Shown: piece by piece, positions 27,741 to 37,567 of the stretch
Layout of the letters: every line of letters begins with the position of its first letter
Numbering within the stretch: position 1 is the stretch's first letter
Source of the DNA: Herminiimonas contaminans
GTDB taxonomy: Bacteria; Pseudomonadota; Gammaproteobacteria; Burkholderiales; Burkholderiaceae_D
DNA: 64,000 nt
NCBI RefSeq assembly: GCF_015645465.1
Contig: NZ_JADOEL010000003.1
Coordinates: forward strand, 62,001 to 126,000
Direction: 5' to 3'
Made by a program: the position numbers and the translations under genes
Notes under the pieces: generated by a model
What the model was told of the DNA's origin: nothing
Seen by the model: the letters and a program-made list of their open reading frames with translations, nothing else
Databases searched by the model: none

Positions 27741-28163
27741 TCACTGAAGCTCCTTTCTAATTATGGACATAATGAAGTCTGCTGTTTCTTTATTGCGGAC
27801 ATTCTGTTTTTTAGATTCAGATTCAACATCTTTTTCTATCCACGTGATCCGATATTTTTTTGCGAGATTACTCACTGCCTGAGTAGTTTTTCCTCTCGAG
27901 CGAGTTGCACAGACGATGATGCGACAGTTTCGTTCTTGGAATAGTTTTAGGCTTTCAAAGATTCGACTACCTGGGTCTCCTTGACTTTCAATTCCAATTT
28001 TTACGCCATTGATTTTGACAATCAAGGATATGTCTTTCACACCGATGAACAATTTATCGAAAATAGCTTCTGGATATTCTTTGCGTAGTAATTGATATGC
28101 GAGTTTTATGCTTGTGCTTTTTCCCCTGTTGGAGACACCACGTACTGCGATTAAAGTTTTCAT
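27741..28163 (-). CDS. Small P-loop NTP-binding protein (140 aa)
   Basis: A compact P-loop protein. Walker A is RGVSNRGKSTS at residues 8-18; a possible Walker B strand VKIGIESQGDP follows near 54-64; CRIIVCATRSRGKT (near 82-96) resembles a second core strand with an Arg-rich loop. It is closest in feel to small nucleoside/polynucleotide-kinase-like P-loop proteins, but I cannot name a family. Second gene of the accessory operon, 26 bp after the 143-aa gene. The intact P-loop argues it is a functional gene. Confidence 0.6.
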   Translation of the reverse strand: MKTLIAVRGVSNRGKSTSIKLAYQLLRKEYPEAIFDKLFIGVKDISLIVKINGVKIGIESQGDPGSRIFESLKLFQERNCRIIVCATRSRGKTTQAVSNLAKKYRITWIEKDVESESKKQNVRNKETADFIMSIIRKELQ

Positions 28164-28189
28164 AAGGTCCTATTCAGTTAGTAATATTC

Positions 28190-28621
28190 TTAAAGGGATG
28201 GTTTGCTAAAGGGCTTTTGATGAGATGCTAGATTTGCATATCTGGGCATTGCAAGGCGATGATAGGCGCTACTTACATCTGAAAGTCTAATCCCTAGACG
28301 AGATAGCTCTTCAGCGTTCCAGTTTTCGGGGGCTATCCAGAACTCAGCTTTGTGTTGGCATGCCATCGCTAGTTCTTCATCGATATGCCTTAGAGGAATT
28401 GCTGCCGCCGCCCAAACTTTAGCAAGTTTCGCTTCAGTTTTAGGATTTCTCGGTTTGCCGCGTTCTCTATCACGATAGTACAACTTCGTTTCAGTAAGTG
28501 CGATCGAAATGGCACTCAGTGCGTTGTCTTTAAGCTCCCTCTTGTCTTTTGATAGAGTTGCTATTGGTCCGAGCAAATTTATTAATTTTTCTAATACATA
28601 TTCAAGCATAAATTTATCCAT
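28190..28621 (-). CDS. Unknown protein, first gene of the accessory operon (143 aa)
   Basis: Not recognised. Residues 1-60 appear helical and amphipathic (LEYVLEKLINLLGPIATLS), the middle is basic (YYRDRERGKPRNPKTEAKLAK), and the second half contains HIDEELAMACQHKAEFW and RLGIRLSDVSSAYHRL. No signal peptide, membrane span or metal motif. It starts MDKFMLEYV, shortly after an AT-rich 165-bp region that must hold the operon promoter; I saw no clear -35/-10 pair there. Confidence 0.55.
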   Translation of the reverse strand: MDKFMLEYVLEKLINLLGPIATLSKDKRELKDNALSAISIALTETKLYYRDRERGKPRNPKTEAKLAKVWAAAAIPLRHIDEELAMACQHKAEFWIAPENWNAEELSRLGIRLSDVSSAYHRLAMPRYANLASHQKPFSKPSL

Positions 28622-28786
28622 GATAAAAATTGTAGATACGAAAAAATTCTTACAACATACTAATCTGATGTTCGCCTAGAATCATGTTCTAAACACATGC
28701 ATGTAAAAATATAGCGCTATCGGAATAGTGACTCAGTTATCGAATCTAGTTGTCTTTCAAGTTGTCTGATGACGCTTTTATCTTAC

Positions 28787-31700
28787 TTAGTGTTTTATGG
28801 TCATTAGGCTCGCATTGCCGCCAGCTGCTGTCGTATTGATACACAGGGCACGCTCGTTGACGAGACGCCATAACGGAACCGGATGCGGGAATTCTGTCGT
28901 CACGACAAGCACGATGGCGCCTTCGCGCGCTGCCAGTGCGATGCGCAGATCAGCTTGGTGCTGGTCGCGTTCCAGCAAGGCGAGACGCAGCTCCTTGCAT
29001 GCATGCTGATGCTCTATAGTGGTGATGCTGGCGCGCAAGTGTGCCGGGAAGTCTGGTGGTACCAGCAATGCAGTGCTTTGTAATAATACGACCTGGTTGC
29101 CGGTCGCATAGACTGCGAACATTTGATTCAGCAATGCTGGCGTTGTTTCAGCGACGCACAGCACGGCACCGCGTGCAGCAAAACCTAAGGTATTGATCTC
29201 GCCAGTGACGCCGTGTAAGCGGATGATTTTTCCTGATGGACTGGTGCGCACATATTCGACGATGAGCTGGCTAAGTGTTTGCTCTTGGCGCGGAATACTC
29301 CAGGTCAGCAGTTCTGCCAGCGCAGTTTCTATGTGCCGTGCTTCTTCTCTGTCCTCGTCGTCCGTTTTCTCTATGCTTACGGTGCCGCTATGTTGCAGGC
29401 GTTTCAGATAGAACGGGCCGCCTGCCTTGGGGCCGGTACCGGATAGGCCCTCGCCACCGAAAGGCTGTACGCCGACTACCGCGCCGACGATGTTGCGGTT
29501 CACATAGATATTACCGACGTGGGCGTGATGCGTGACGTAAGCCGTGGTTTCGTCTATGCGCGTGTGTATGCCCAGGGTCAGGCCAAAGCCGGTGGCATTG
29601 ATATCCCTGATCAATTGCGGCAAGTCGTCGCGTTGATAGCGCAGCACGTGTAGTACCGGGCCAAACACTTCGCGTTTCAATTCGGCGATGCTGTCTATCT
29701 CCAGGACGCAAGGTGCGACAAAGGTGCCGTTTTCAGCTGTTGCCGGTAACGTCAATTCATACATTTTTTTATCTGCGTTTTGCGCGATGTAGTCCCGCAG
29801 ATGTCCTTGGGCTTCTGCGTCTATCACTGGCCCTATATCTGTCAGCAGGCGATCAGGATTGTTGATGTGCAGTTCCTGCATTGCACCTTGCAGCATATGC
29901 AGGGTTGGCTCGGCGATGTCGCTTTGCAGGCACAAGACACGCAGCGCCGAACAACGTTGGCCTGCACTGTCGTAAGCAGAGCTGATGACGTCACGTACCA
30001 CCTGTTCGCATAGGGCCGACGAGTCGACGATCATCGCATTTTGACCACCGGTTTCTGCAATCAACGGTATGTCCCTGGCTTCCGCGATGCTGCGTTGTGC
30101 GAGCTTGCGATTAATGCTGCGTGCGACTTGCGTCGAGCCGGTGAAGACCACGGCTGAAACACGTTCGTCCGTGACCAACTGCGCACCGATAGTCTCGCCA
30201 TTGCCGGGCAGATAGAGCAAAACATTTTCCGGTACACCGGCCTGGTGCAATAGCTGTACTGCGCGGAGAGCGATCAGCGGTGTTTGTTCGGCTGGCTTCG
30301 CAATGACGACATTGCCTGCTGCCAGTGCTGCGCTGAGTTGGCCGGTAAATATGGCTAAGGGGAAATTCCATGGACTGATACAAGCGACCAGTCCTAGCGG
30401 CGGGGTTGCATTCGATGCAATGGACTGTGCGCTGTAGTAGCGCAGGAAGTCGATAGCCTCGCGCAGTTCGCCGATTGCATTCGGCAAGGTTTTGCCCGCT
30501 TCGCGTACGGCCAGTGCAATGAACTCGTTTGCATGTTGCTGGAACAAATCTGCGGCACGCAGCAAGATGGCGGCTCGCTGCTCCGCGGTGTGCGCTTGCC
30601 ATGTACTCATGCCTGTCACTGCATGAGCGATTGCCTGCTCGGCATCAAGCTGGTTCGCGTGCGCTACCGTGCCGACCACATCGTTATGATCGGCCGGATT
30701 ACGTATCGCGATGGCTGCGCCATATATTGCTGCACCCGTCAAAGGCAGCGCATGCCATTGTTGTTTGCCGTAGGCGCTTAAGCTTGCGCTGAGTGCACGC
30801 AAGGCATGTTCATCGCTCAGGTCTATGCCGCTGGAATTTTGCCTTTCCGCGCCATATAGGTCGACCGGTAAGGGCAGCGCCGGATGTGGCTGACCTGCGT
30901 ACTGTGCAGCGAGTGCAACCGGGTCTTGCAGCAGCTGGTCTATGCTGATGTGCTCATCGACGATTTGATTGACGAATGACGAGTTGGCTCCATTCTCCAG
31001 CAGTCGTCGCACCAGATAGGCGAGCAAGGTTTCGTGGGTACCGACCGGTGCATAGATGCGGCAGGGCACATGCAAATGTTCCGGGCCGACGATCTGGTCG
31101 TACAAGGTTTCGCCCATGCCGTGCAGGCACTGGAACTCATAGTCCGTTACCTGCAATGCTTGCGCCTGTTGATAGATGGCGGCGAAGGTCAGCGCGTTGT
31201 GGGTGGCGAATTGCGGATAGATGACGTTGTTGGCAGCGAGCAGTTTTTGCGCACAGACCAGATAGGAGAGGTCGGTATAGGCTTTACGCGTATAAACCGG
31301 ATAGCCGGACAAACCATCGACTTGCGCCCGCTTGATTTCGGTATCCCAGTACGCACCTTTGACCAGTCGAACCATGAATTTCCGGCCGCTGCGATGAGCC
31401 AGATCTATTAGGTAATTGATGACGTAAGGGCAGCGTTTTTGATAGGCCTGTACGACGAAACCCAAGCCATCGTAACTTGCCAGCTCAGGATCAGCCGCCA
31501 GCGCTTCCATCAAATCCAGTGACAGTTCCAGTCGGTCGGCTTCTTCCGCATCAATGTTGAGACCGATGTCGTACTGCTTTGCCAGCAGTAACAGTTGTTT
31601 CAGGCGTGGCAGTAGTTCCTGCATGACACGTGTACCTTGCGCGCGCGTATAGCGCGGGTGCAGCGCCGACAACTTGACGGAGATACCGGGACCGTTGCGT

Positions 31701-32485
31701 ATGCCGCGTTGTTCGCTGGCTTTGCCGATTGCGTGTATCGCGGCGGTATAAGATAGATAGTAAGCCTCCGCATCGGCTACTGTCATCGCCGCTTCGCCCA
31801 GCATATCGTAGGAGTAGCGATAGCCGTGTTTTTCATGTTCACGACTGTTTGACAGCGCTTCATCTATCGTTTGTCCAGCGACAAACTGGCTGCCCAGCAT
31901 ACGCATGGCGAGATCGACGCCTTTGCGTATCAGCGGTTCGCCGCCTTTGCTGATGAGACGGGTCAGGGCGGCACCCAGGCCATCTTCGCTGGCGCTGTGC
32001 AGCAATTTGCCGGTAATGAGCAAGCCCCAACTGGCGGCGTTGACGAAGAGTGAGGGCGAGGTGCCGAGATGGCGTTGCCAGTCACCTTTGCTGATCTTGT
32101 CTGCAATCAGGCGATCCGCAGTCTGGTGGTCGGGTATGCGCAGCAGCGCTTCGGCCAGGCACATCAGGGCGATGCCTTCTTCTGACGACAGCGAGAATTC
32201 ATGCATCAAAGCGTCGACACCAGATGCGCGGCTGCGTTTGGCGCGTACACTTGTCACCAGTTGCCGTGCAAGCGCCTGACTGGCGCTTTGCAACGCCGGA
32301 TTGTTTGTGACCTGCTTCAGCAAATTTTGTACGGCGGTGATTTCATCCAGCCGATAAGCGCGGCTGATGGTGTCACGTAATGGCGATGGCGTGCTGATGG
32401 TTTCTTCAGCAAAAGCCGAGAATGGCGAGGAATAGGAGAGTGAGGACATTGATGCACCGTGTTTGAGTGAATCATCCGATTCCAT
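28787..32485 (-). CDS. putA: Bifunctional proline dehydrogenase / P5C dehydrogenase PutA
   Basis: Oxidises proline to glutamate: an FAD-dependent proline dehydrogenase barrel followed by an NAD-dependent aldehyde dehydrogenase. At 1232 aa it lacks room for the N-terminal ribbon-helix-helix of E. coli PutA (about 1320 aa), so it is probably not an autorepressor. PRODH motifs include RLVKGAYWDTEIKRAQ near residue 370. The ALDH part has SPWNFPLAIFTGQ, AETGGQNAMIVDSS and the nucleophile segment SAGQRCSALR. The C-terminus GGNASLMTI is the PutA end. Another start (MSSLSYSS, 12 codons in) is possible; neither has a strong Shine-Dalgarno. Confidence 0.95.
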   Translation of the reverse strand: MESDDSLKHGASMSSLSYSSPFSAFAEETISTPSPLRDTISRAYRLDEITAVQNLLKQVTNNPALQSASQALARQLVTSVRAKRSRASGVDALMHEFSLSSEEGIALMCLAEALLRIPDHQTADRLIADKISKGDWQRHLGTSPSLFVNAASWGLLITGKLLHSASEDGLGAALTRLISKGGEPLIRKGVDLAMRMLGSQFVAGQTIDEALSNSREHEKHGYRYSYDMLGEAAMTVADAEAYYLSYTAAIHAIGKASEQRGIRNGPGISVKLSALHPRYTRAQGTRVMQELLPRLKQLLLLAKQYDIGLNIDAEEADRLELSLDLMEALAADPELASYDGLGFVVQAYQKRCPYVINYLIDLAHRSGRKFMVRLVKGAYWDTEIKRAQVDGLSGYPVYTRKAYTDLSYLVCAQKLLAANNVIYPQFATHNALTFAAIYQQAQALQVTDYEFQCLHGMGETLYDQIVGPEHLHVPCRIYAPVGTHETLLAYLVRRLLENGANSSFVNQIVDEHISIDQLLQDPVALAAQYAGQPHPALPLPVDLYGAERQNSSGIDLSDEHALRALSASLSAYGKQQWHALPLTGAAIYGAAIAIRNPADHNDVVGTVAHANQLDAEQAIAHAVTGMSTWQAHTAEQRAAILLRAADLFQQHANEFIALAVREAGKTLPNAIGELREAIDFLRYYSAQSIASNATPPLGLVACISPWNFPLAIFTGQLSAALAAGNVVIAKPAEQTPLIALRAVQLLHQAGVPENVLLYLPGNGETIGAQLVTDERVSAVVFTGSTQVARSINRKLAQRSIAEARDIPLIAETGGQNAMIVDSSALCEQVVRDVISSAYDSAGQRCSALRVLCLQSDIAEPTLHMLQGAMQELHINNPDRLLTDIGPVIDAEAQGHLRDYIAQNADKKMYELTLPATAENGTFVAPCVLEIDSIAELKREVFGPVLHVLRYQRDDLPQLIRDINATGFGLTLGIHTRIDETTAYVTHHAHVGNIYVNRNIVGAVVGVQPFGGEGLSGTGPKAGGPFYLKRLQHSGTVSIEKTDDEDREEARHIETALAELLTWSIPRQEQTLSQLIVEYVRTSPSGKIIRLHGVTGEINTLGFAARGAVLCVAETTPALLNQMFAVYATGNQVVLLQSTALLVPPDFPAHLRASITTIEHQHACKELRLALLERDQHQADLRIALAAREGAIVLVVTTEFPHPVPLWRLVNERALCINTTAAGGNASLMTIKH

Positions 32486-32588
32486 CTTACATGCAAGTCG
32501 TGCAAATGTCGCAATGGCGTTGGCTAAGAATCTGTGTTGCCTGGATTTACCTCACTCTAGTTTTTTGATTCTTCAACTAACTGGATAG

Positions 32589-33035
32589 CTAACCAGGAAT
32601 TTCAGGCTCGACGAGTGTCGCGAGTTGAAGCAAAGACTCCTGCCATCCGAGGTAGCACATCTCGACGGGGATAGCTTCAGGTATTCCTGCTTGCACAATA
32701 TTGATTTCGGTTCCGCACAAGACTTTGCTTAAAGTCACCGTCACCTGTATTTCACCGGATAAGTTTGGATTATCGAATTTATCTGTGTAGCGAATTTTTT
32801 CATCCGGTACAAGTTCCAGATATTCGCCACCGAAAGAATGCCCGCTTCCTGTGTTGAAATTCGAAAACGACATCTTGAAAATCCCGCCGACCTTGGCTTC
32901 CAGATGATGAACCTTACATGTAAAACCGTAAGGTGGTAGCCACTTTGCCAGTGCGCCAGCATCCAGAAATGCACGATAAACACGCTCTGGTGGCGCACGA
33001 AGCACGCGATGTAGTTTTACTGTACCTGTAGGCAT
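32589..33035 (-). CDS. SRPBCC (AHSA1-type) ligand-binding protein
   Basis: A 148-residue START/Bet v1-fold protein of the Aha1-domain group. Start MPTGTVKLHRVLRAPPERVYRAF is preferred because AAGGAG lies 7 bases upstream; the frame extends 24 codons further but without support. LDAGALAKWLPPYGFT and the end GWQESLLQLATLVEPEI are typical of the group. Ligand unknown. It stands between putA and metR, all on the same strand, with no evidence of shared function. Confidence 0.85.
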   Translation of the reverse strand: MPTGTVKLHRVLRAPPERVYRAFLDAGALAKWLPPYGFTCKVHHLEAKVGGIFKMSFSNFNTGSGHSFGGEYLELVPDEKIRYTDKFDNPNLSGEIQVTVTLSKVLCGTEINIVQAGIPEAIPVEMCYLGWQESLLQLATLVEPEIPG

Positions 33036-33137
33036 ATCAATTCTCCTTCTTACGCAGATTTGATTCGGCTTTGAGACGGTTTGTTGTTGCCTACTATGAC
33101 GTTGCAAACTTTTTGTCAGGTAAGCAATAACCCGATA

Positions 33138-34058
33138 TTAAAGCAATTCCACACTATCCAGATTCAGGTAACAGCTTTCGCGCGTGGTGCTCACAAAGTC
33201 CGCCAGATAAGGCTGTTCCGATACCTCGGGCAGGCAGGCGGCATACAGTCGCCCCGTCAGGCCTTCACGGGTGATGCGCTTGGCTTTGACGTAATCACGG
33301 TTCAGATAGTTTTGTGCCGCCCACACCGGCAAGGTTGCGATGCCGCGTCGGCTGGCAACCAGTTGCAGCATGGCGACGGTCAGTTCGGTCGTGCGGCGTG
33401 CGACTTGCACACCGGCCGGCTTGAGCACCTGGCGTACCACGTCCAGCATATCGTCCGGTACCGGGTAAGTGATCAGTGTGTCGCCGATGAAGTCCTCGGC
33501 AGTGAGGAATTCCTTGTCGGCCAGTGGATGGTCGTGCGCTACCAGGGCGACGATTTCAAAACGGAACAGTGCGTGGTAATCGACTTTTTCATCAGGATCG
33601 ATTTCGGCGACGATGGCGACGTCGGCACGGTGTTCATATAGCAGACCGACCGGATCGGCCTGGAAGCCGGAGACGATGTCTAGCTCGACTTCCGGCCAGC
33701 GGCCGCGGAATACATCCATCGCCGGCATCAGCCAGTCGAAGCAGGTATGGCATTCGACTGCGATGCGTAATTGTCCGGCGACGCCTTGCGCCAGCCGCAC
33801 CAGGTCGCGCTCGGTCTCGGCGACTTGCGGCAAGACGGTATCGGCCAGCTTCAGCAAGCGTTCACCGGCCGGGGTGAAGCGCACCGGTGTGGTCTTGCGT
33901 TCAAACAGCGTCGTGCCGTGATGATCCTCTAACTGCTTGATTTGATGCGATAAAGCAGATTGGGTGACATTCAGCAGTGAAGCCGCACGGAGCAGGTTGC
34001 CTGCTTCGCGCAGGGCCAGCAGGGTTTTCAGGTGGCGTAATTCAAGGATGGATTGCAC
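33138..34058 (-). CDS. metR: LysR-family regulator MetR
   Basis: A 306-residue LysR-type regulator; the helix-turn-helix is at about residues 18-60 (NLLRAASLLNVTQSALSHQI). The C-terminal effector domain begins LRIAVECHTCFDWLMPAMD, a MetR hallmark associated with homocysteine sensing. Divergent placement beside metE, 100 bp away, supports MetR. The start is GTG (MQSILELRHLKTL), the conserved family N-terminus. It should activate metE under methionine limitation. Confidence 0.92.
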   Translation of the reverse strand: MQSILELRHLKTLLALREAGNLLRAASLLNVTQSALSHQIKQLEDHHGTTLFERKTTPVRFTPAGERLLKLADTVLPQVAETERDLVRLAQGVAGQLRIAVECHTCFDWLMPAMDVFRGRWPEVELDIVSGFQADPVGLLYEHRADVAIVAEIDPDEKVDYHALFRFEIVALVAHDHPLADKEFLTAEDFIGDTLITYPVPDDMLDVVRQVLKPAGVQVARRTTELTVAMLQLVASRRGIATLPVWAAQNYLNRDYVKAKRITREGLTGRLYAACLPEVSEQPYLADFVSTTRESCYLNLDSVELL

Positions 34059-34097
34059 TATGAATTTTTCTCATGATGAATCTTAAAATTTATCGTT

Positions 34098-34111
34098 TGA
34101 ATCATAGTTCA
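34098..34111. promoter_or_regulatory. Possible MetR-binding site between metR and metE
   Basis: TGAA-TCATAG-TTCA resembles the MetR box TGAA-N5-TTCA but has six instead of five central bases. Position in the 100-bp divergent gap, 48 bp before metE, fits. Tentative. Confidence 0.4.
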
Positions 34112-34158
34112 TCTGCGCACACCATGGCAAGCTTCAAAAATCTATATCGGAGTTGGGC

Positions 34159-36447
34159 ATGGCTAAGGCGCATATTTTGGGTTTCCCTCGCATCGGGGCT
34201 CAGCGCGAATTGAAATTTGCCGTCGAATCGTACTGGCGCGGCGATACAGGACTCACAGCCTTGCAGGAAACCGGCAGAGCACTGCGCCAGCGTCATTGGG
34301 CGATACAGGCAGCAGCCGGGCTGGATTATGTGTCAGTGGGCGATTTCGCCTGGTATGACCAGGTTTTGAATACGCTGGCTTTGCTCGGCGCGGTGCCTAC
34401 CCGTTTTAAATTCGCCCCGAAGAAGTTGACGCTTGCGGACTACTTCACGCTGGCACGCGGTAATCCCGAGCACTTTGCGATGGAAATGACTAAATGGTTT
34501 GATACCAACTACCACTACCTGGTACCTGAGTTCACGGCTGATATCAGTTTCGACGGCGGTGTGGATTGGCTGTTTGAAGAAAACGCCGAAGCGGTCGCCC
34601 TGGGTCATGCGACCAAGGTCACGCTGGTCGGTCCATTGAGCCTGCTGTATCTTGGCAAGATCAAATCCGGCGTCACGCATAAACTTGATCTGTTGCCCAA
34701 GGTGATCGCAGGCTATCAGCGCGTGCTGCAGCGCTTGCAGGAGGCAGGCGTAGAGTGGGTGCAGATTGATGAACCTATCCTGGCGCTGGACCTGGACGCC
34801 ACATGGCGTGCTGCGTTTGCGCCGACTTACCAGGCCTTGTCGCCGGTCGCGCCCAAGCTGCTGTTGGCCACTTACTTCGATCAGGTGCGGGAGCACAACG
34901 CCTTGCTGCGCAACCTGCCGGTAGCCGGTGTGCATCTGGATCTGGTGCGTGGTATCGGGCAGTTGCCAGCATTCCTGCAAGACTGGCCGCAGGATCGTGT
35001 GTTGTCAGCAGGCGTAATCGATGGTCGTAATATCTGGCGTGCTGATCTGGATAGCGCGCTGGCCTTGCTACAACCCTTGCATGCAGTGTTGGGTGAATGC
35101 TTGTGGGTCAGTGCAAGTTGCTCCTTGCTGCACGTACCGGTGGATCTGGCACATGAAAATAAACTGGATGCCGAACTCAAAGGCTGGCTGGCGTTTGCAA
35201 CACAAAAGGTTGCCGAAATCACGGCACTCAAACGCGCGTTGAATGGCGAAGAGCAAGCAGTGCAAGCGCAGTTCACTGCGGCTGCTTTGGCGGTCGCAGC
35301 ACGCAAGGTTGCACCGCGCATACATAATCCTTTGGTGCAGAAGCGCCTGCGTCAGATCGACGACATTCCAGCGACGCGCAACAATGTATTTGCCGACCGC
35401 ATCGTCAAGCAGCAAGCGCGTTTCAATTTGCCTGCTTTCCCGACCACGAATATTGGTTCCTTCCCGCAAACAACGGATATCCGTCAGGCGCGTGCACAGT
35501 ACAAGCGTGGCGAGATGGGGCATCTGGATTACCTGAACCGCATGCGCGAAGAAGTGCGTCTGGTAGTGCAGAAGCAGGAAGATATAGGCCTCGATGTGCT
35601 GGTGCATGGTGAGCCGGAACGCAACGATATGGTCGAGTACTTTGGCGAACAATTGTGGGGCTATGCTTTCACTGCGAACGGTTGGGTACAGAGCTATGGT
35701 TCGCGCTGTGTCAAACCACCGTTCATCTACGGTGATGTGTACAGACCGGAAGCGATGACCGTGGGCTGGAGCGAGTACGCGCAGAGCCTGACCAGCAAGC
35801 CGATGAAGGGCATGCTGACGGGGCCGGTCACCATGTTGCAATGGTCTTTCGTGCGTGACGATCAGCCGCGTGAGCAGACAGCTTTACAGATCGCATTGGC
35901 ATTGCGTGATGAAGTGGTCGACCTGGAAAAAGCCGGTATTGGCATGATACAGATTGATGAACCTGCATTCCGCGAAGGCTTGCCGTTGAAGGCTGCGGAC
36001 TGGCCGCACTATCTGGATTGGGCGGTGCAGGCTTTCCGCATTACTGCTTCCGGTGTGCAGGACGATACGCAGATTCATACGCACATGTGCTATTCCGAGT
36101 TCAACGATATCCTGCCGTGGATCGCTGCGATGGATGCGGATGTGATCACCATCGAAACTTCGCGTTCCGATATGGAATTGCTGGATGGCTTCGGCGAGTT
36201 TGCCTATCCGAACGACATCGGTCCTGGTGTCTACGATATCCATTCGCCACGCGTACCCAAAGTGGAGGAAATGCAGCGCCTGTTACGCAAGGCGCGTGGC
36301 GTGATTCCTGACCAGCGCTTGTGGGTGAATCCGGATTGCGGCCTGAAAACCCGTGGCTGGCCGGAAACTACCGCAGCTTTGGAGAATATGGTGCTGGCAG
36401 CGCGCACTTTGCGGGCGGAAGTGGCGCGACAGGAGCAGGCAGCCTGA
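34159..36447 (+). CDS. metE: Cobalamin-independent methionine synthase MetE
   Basis: Transfers methyl from 5-methyltetrahydrofolate polyglutamate to homocysteine without B12. 762 aa, from the ATG at 34159 with GGAG six bases upstream; a TTG two codons earlier is less likely. The N-terminal half ends in a linker near 370-420. The zinc ligands lie in the C-terminal barrel: THMCYSEF supplies His and Cys, [13 protein letters not shown] the Glu, and [12 protein letters not shown] the last Cys. Regulated by divergent metR; no cobalamin riboswitch seen. Confidence 0.97.
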   Translation: MAKAHILGFPRIGAQRELKFAVESYWRGDTGLTALQETGRALRQRHWAIQAAAGLDYVSVGDFAWYDQVLNTLALLGAVPTRFKFAPKKLTLADYFTLARGNPEHFAMEMTKWFDTNYHYLVPEFTADISFDGGVDWLFEENAEAVALGHATKVTLVGPLSLLYLGKIKSGVTHKLDLLPKVIAGYQRVLQRLQEAGVEWVQIDEPILALDLDATWRAAFAPTYQALSPVAPKLLLATYFDQVREHNALLRNLPVAGVHLDLVRGIGQLPAFLQDWPQDRVLSAGVIDGRNIWRADLDSALALLQPLHAVLGECLWVSASCSLLHVPVDLAHENKLDAELKGWLAFATQKVAEITALKRALNGEEQAVQAQFTAAALAVAARKVAPRIHNPLVQKRLRQIDDIPATRNNVFADRIVKQQARFNLPAFPTTNIGSFPQTTDIRQARAQYKRGEMGHLDYLNRMREEVRLVVQKQEDIGLDVLVHGEPERNDMVEYFGEQLWGYAFTANGWVQSYGSRCVKPPFIYGDVYRPEAMTVGWSEYAQSLTSKPMKGMLTGPVTMLQWSFVRDDQPREQTALQIALALRDEVVDLEKAGIGMIQIDEPAFREGLPLKAADWPHYLDWAVQAFRITASGVQDDTQIHTHMCYSEFNDILPWIAAMDADVITIETSRSDMELLDGFGEFAYPNDIGPGVYDIHSPRVPKVEEMQRLLRKARGVIPDQRLWVNPDCGLKTRGWPETTAALENMVLAARTLRAEVARQEQAA

Positions 36448-36468
36448 GCTGCTGAGCAATTCTAAGCA

Positions 36469-36505
36469 AAACGGGTACAGGGCTGGGCGCTGTACCCGTT
36501 TTTTC
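36469..36505 (+). terminator. Terminator after metE
   Basis: ACGGGTACAG-GGCTGGGCG-CTGTACCCGTTTTTT: a 10-bp stem and T run. Confidence 0.95.
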
Positions 36506-36649
36506 ATGGTGATGGCAGTCTTGGCGGGGCTGGATGCGCGTAATCGTATGTATTCAAGCCGGTAATTGTTAGAATGACGCATTACGGGGCCGCACCGTCT
36601 GTATTGCGCGGCTTTCCACCCATCATTCTTGCCAAGATAGACATTCCCT

Positions 36650-37567
36650 ATGTTGAGTTACCGTCATGCCTTTCATGCAGGCAATCACGCCGATGTACTC
36701 AAGCATCTGGTCCAGATTCAGTTGCTGAAATACCTGAATCAAAAAGATACGCCTTACATGTACATCGATACCCATTCAGGTGCCGGTGTGTATGCACTCG
36801 ATGGCAACTACGCCGCAAAAAATGCCGAGTTCGAAACCGGTATTTCCAAACTTTGGGATCGCAAGGATTTGCCGGAACCGCTGGCCGATTATGTGCAGGT
36901 CATCAAGGCGCTGAATCCTAGCGGCAAGCTGCGCTATTACCCGGGCTCGCCCTACTGTGCAGATGCCATCATGCGTGAACAGGATCGATTGCGTTTGTTT
37001 GAATTGCATCCGGCTGACAGCAAGCTGCTGGCAGATAATTTCCGCAAGCTGGAAGCGCACGCAGCCGAGCAGGGCAAGCGTCCGACCGTGCGCGGCAAGC
37101 GCGTCATGATAGAACGTGCGAACGGCTTCCAGGGCTTGAAAGCATTGCTGCCACCGCCATCGCGTCGTGGCCTGGTGCTGATTGATCCGCCGTATGAAGA
37201 CAAGACTGATTACCGCACCGTGGTGCAAACGGTTTCCGATGCGTTGACACGCTTTGCTACGGGTACGTACGCAGTCTGGTATCCGGTACTCAATCGTCTC
37301 GAATCGCGCCAGATGCCGGATAAGTTAAAACGCCTGCCTGCAAATGGCTGGCTAAATGTCACATTATCGGTGACGACGCCATCGCCGGACGGTTTTGGTT
37401 TGCACAGCAGTGGTATGTTTGTGCACAACCCGCCGTGGACGCTGGAACCCATGCTACGCGAGTTGATGCCGTATCTGGTTAAAACTCTGGGTGGTGATGA
37501 GGGTGCCGGTTTTACGTTGGAATCGGGGCAAACTGTCGCGACGAATACCGGAACGCGGCGAGTATAG
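36650..37567 (+). CDS. rlmJ: 23S rRNA (adenine-2030-N6)-methyltransferase RlmJ
   Basis: A 305-residue class I methyltransferase that makes m6A2030 in 23S rRNA. MLSYRHAFHAGNHADVLKH is the conserved start; TPYMYIDTHSGAGVYAL is the SAM-binding part, and VLIDPPYEDKTDY near residue 180 carries the DPPY catalytic motif of N6-adenine methylation. No clear Shine-Dalgarno precedes the ATG. Monocistronic. Confidence 0.94.
   Translation: MLSYRHAFHAGNHADVLKHLVQIQLLKYLNQKDTPYMYIDTHSGAGVYALDGNYAAKNAEFETGISKLWDRKDLPEPLADYVQVIKALNPSGKLRYYPGSPYCADAIMREQDRLRLFELHPADSKLLADNFRKLEAHAAEQGKRPTVRGKRVMIERANGFQGLKALLPPPSRRGLVLIDPPYEDKTDYRTVVQTVSDALTRFATGTYAVWYPVLNRLESRQMPDKLKRLPANGWLNVTLSVTTPSPDGFGLHSSGMFVHNPPWTLEPMLRELMPYLVKTLGGDEGAGFTLESGQTVATNTGTRRV

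Larger units (their letters stand above)
26604..28786. mobile_element. AT-rich accessory cassette flanked by duplicated clpB/putA junction
   Basis: A 2.2-kb block inserted between clpB and putA. Left edge: putA-tail remnant joined to clpB-tail remnant; right edge: the intact putA 3' end. It contains three minus-strand genes with tight spacing (26 and 72 bp), visibly lower GC than the neighbours. No integrase or transposase is present, so movement by homologous recombination between flanking genes is the simplest inference. Confidence 0.7.
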
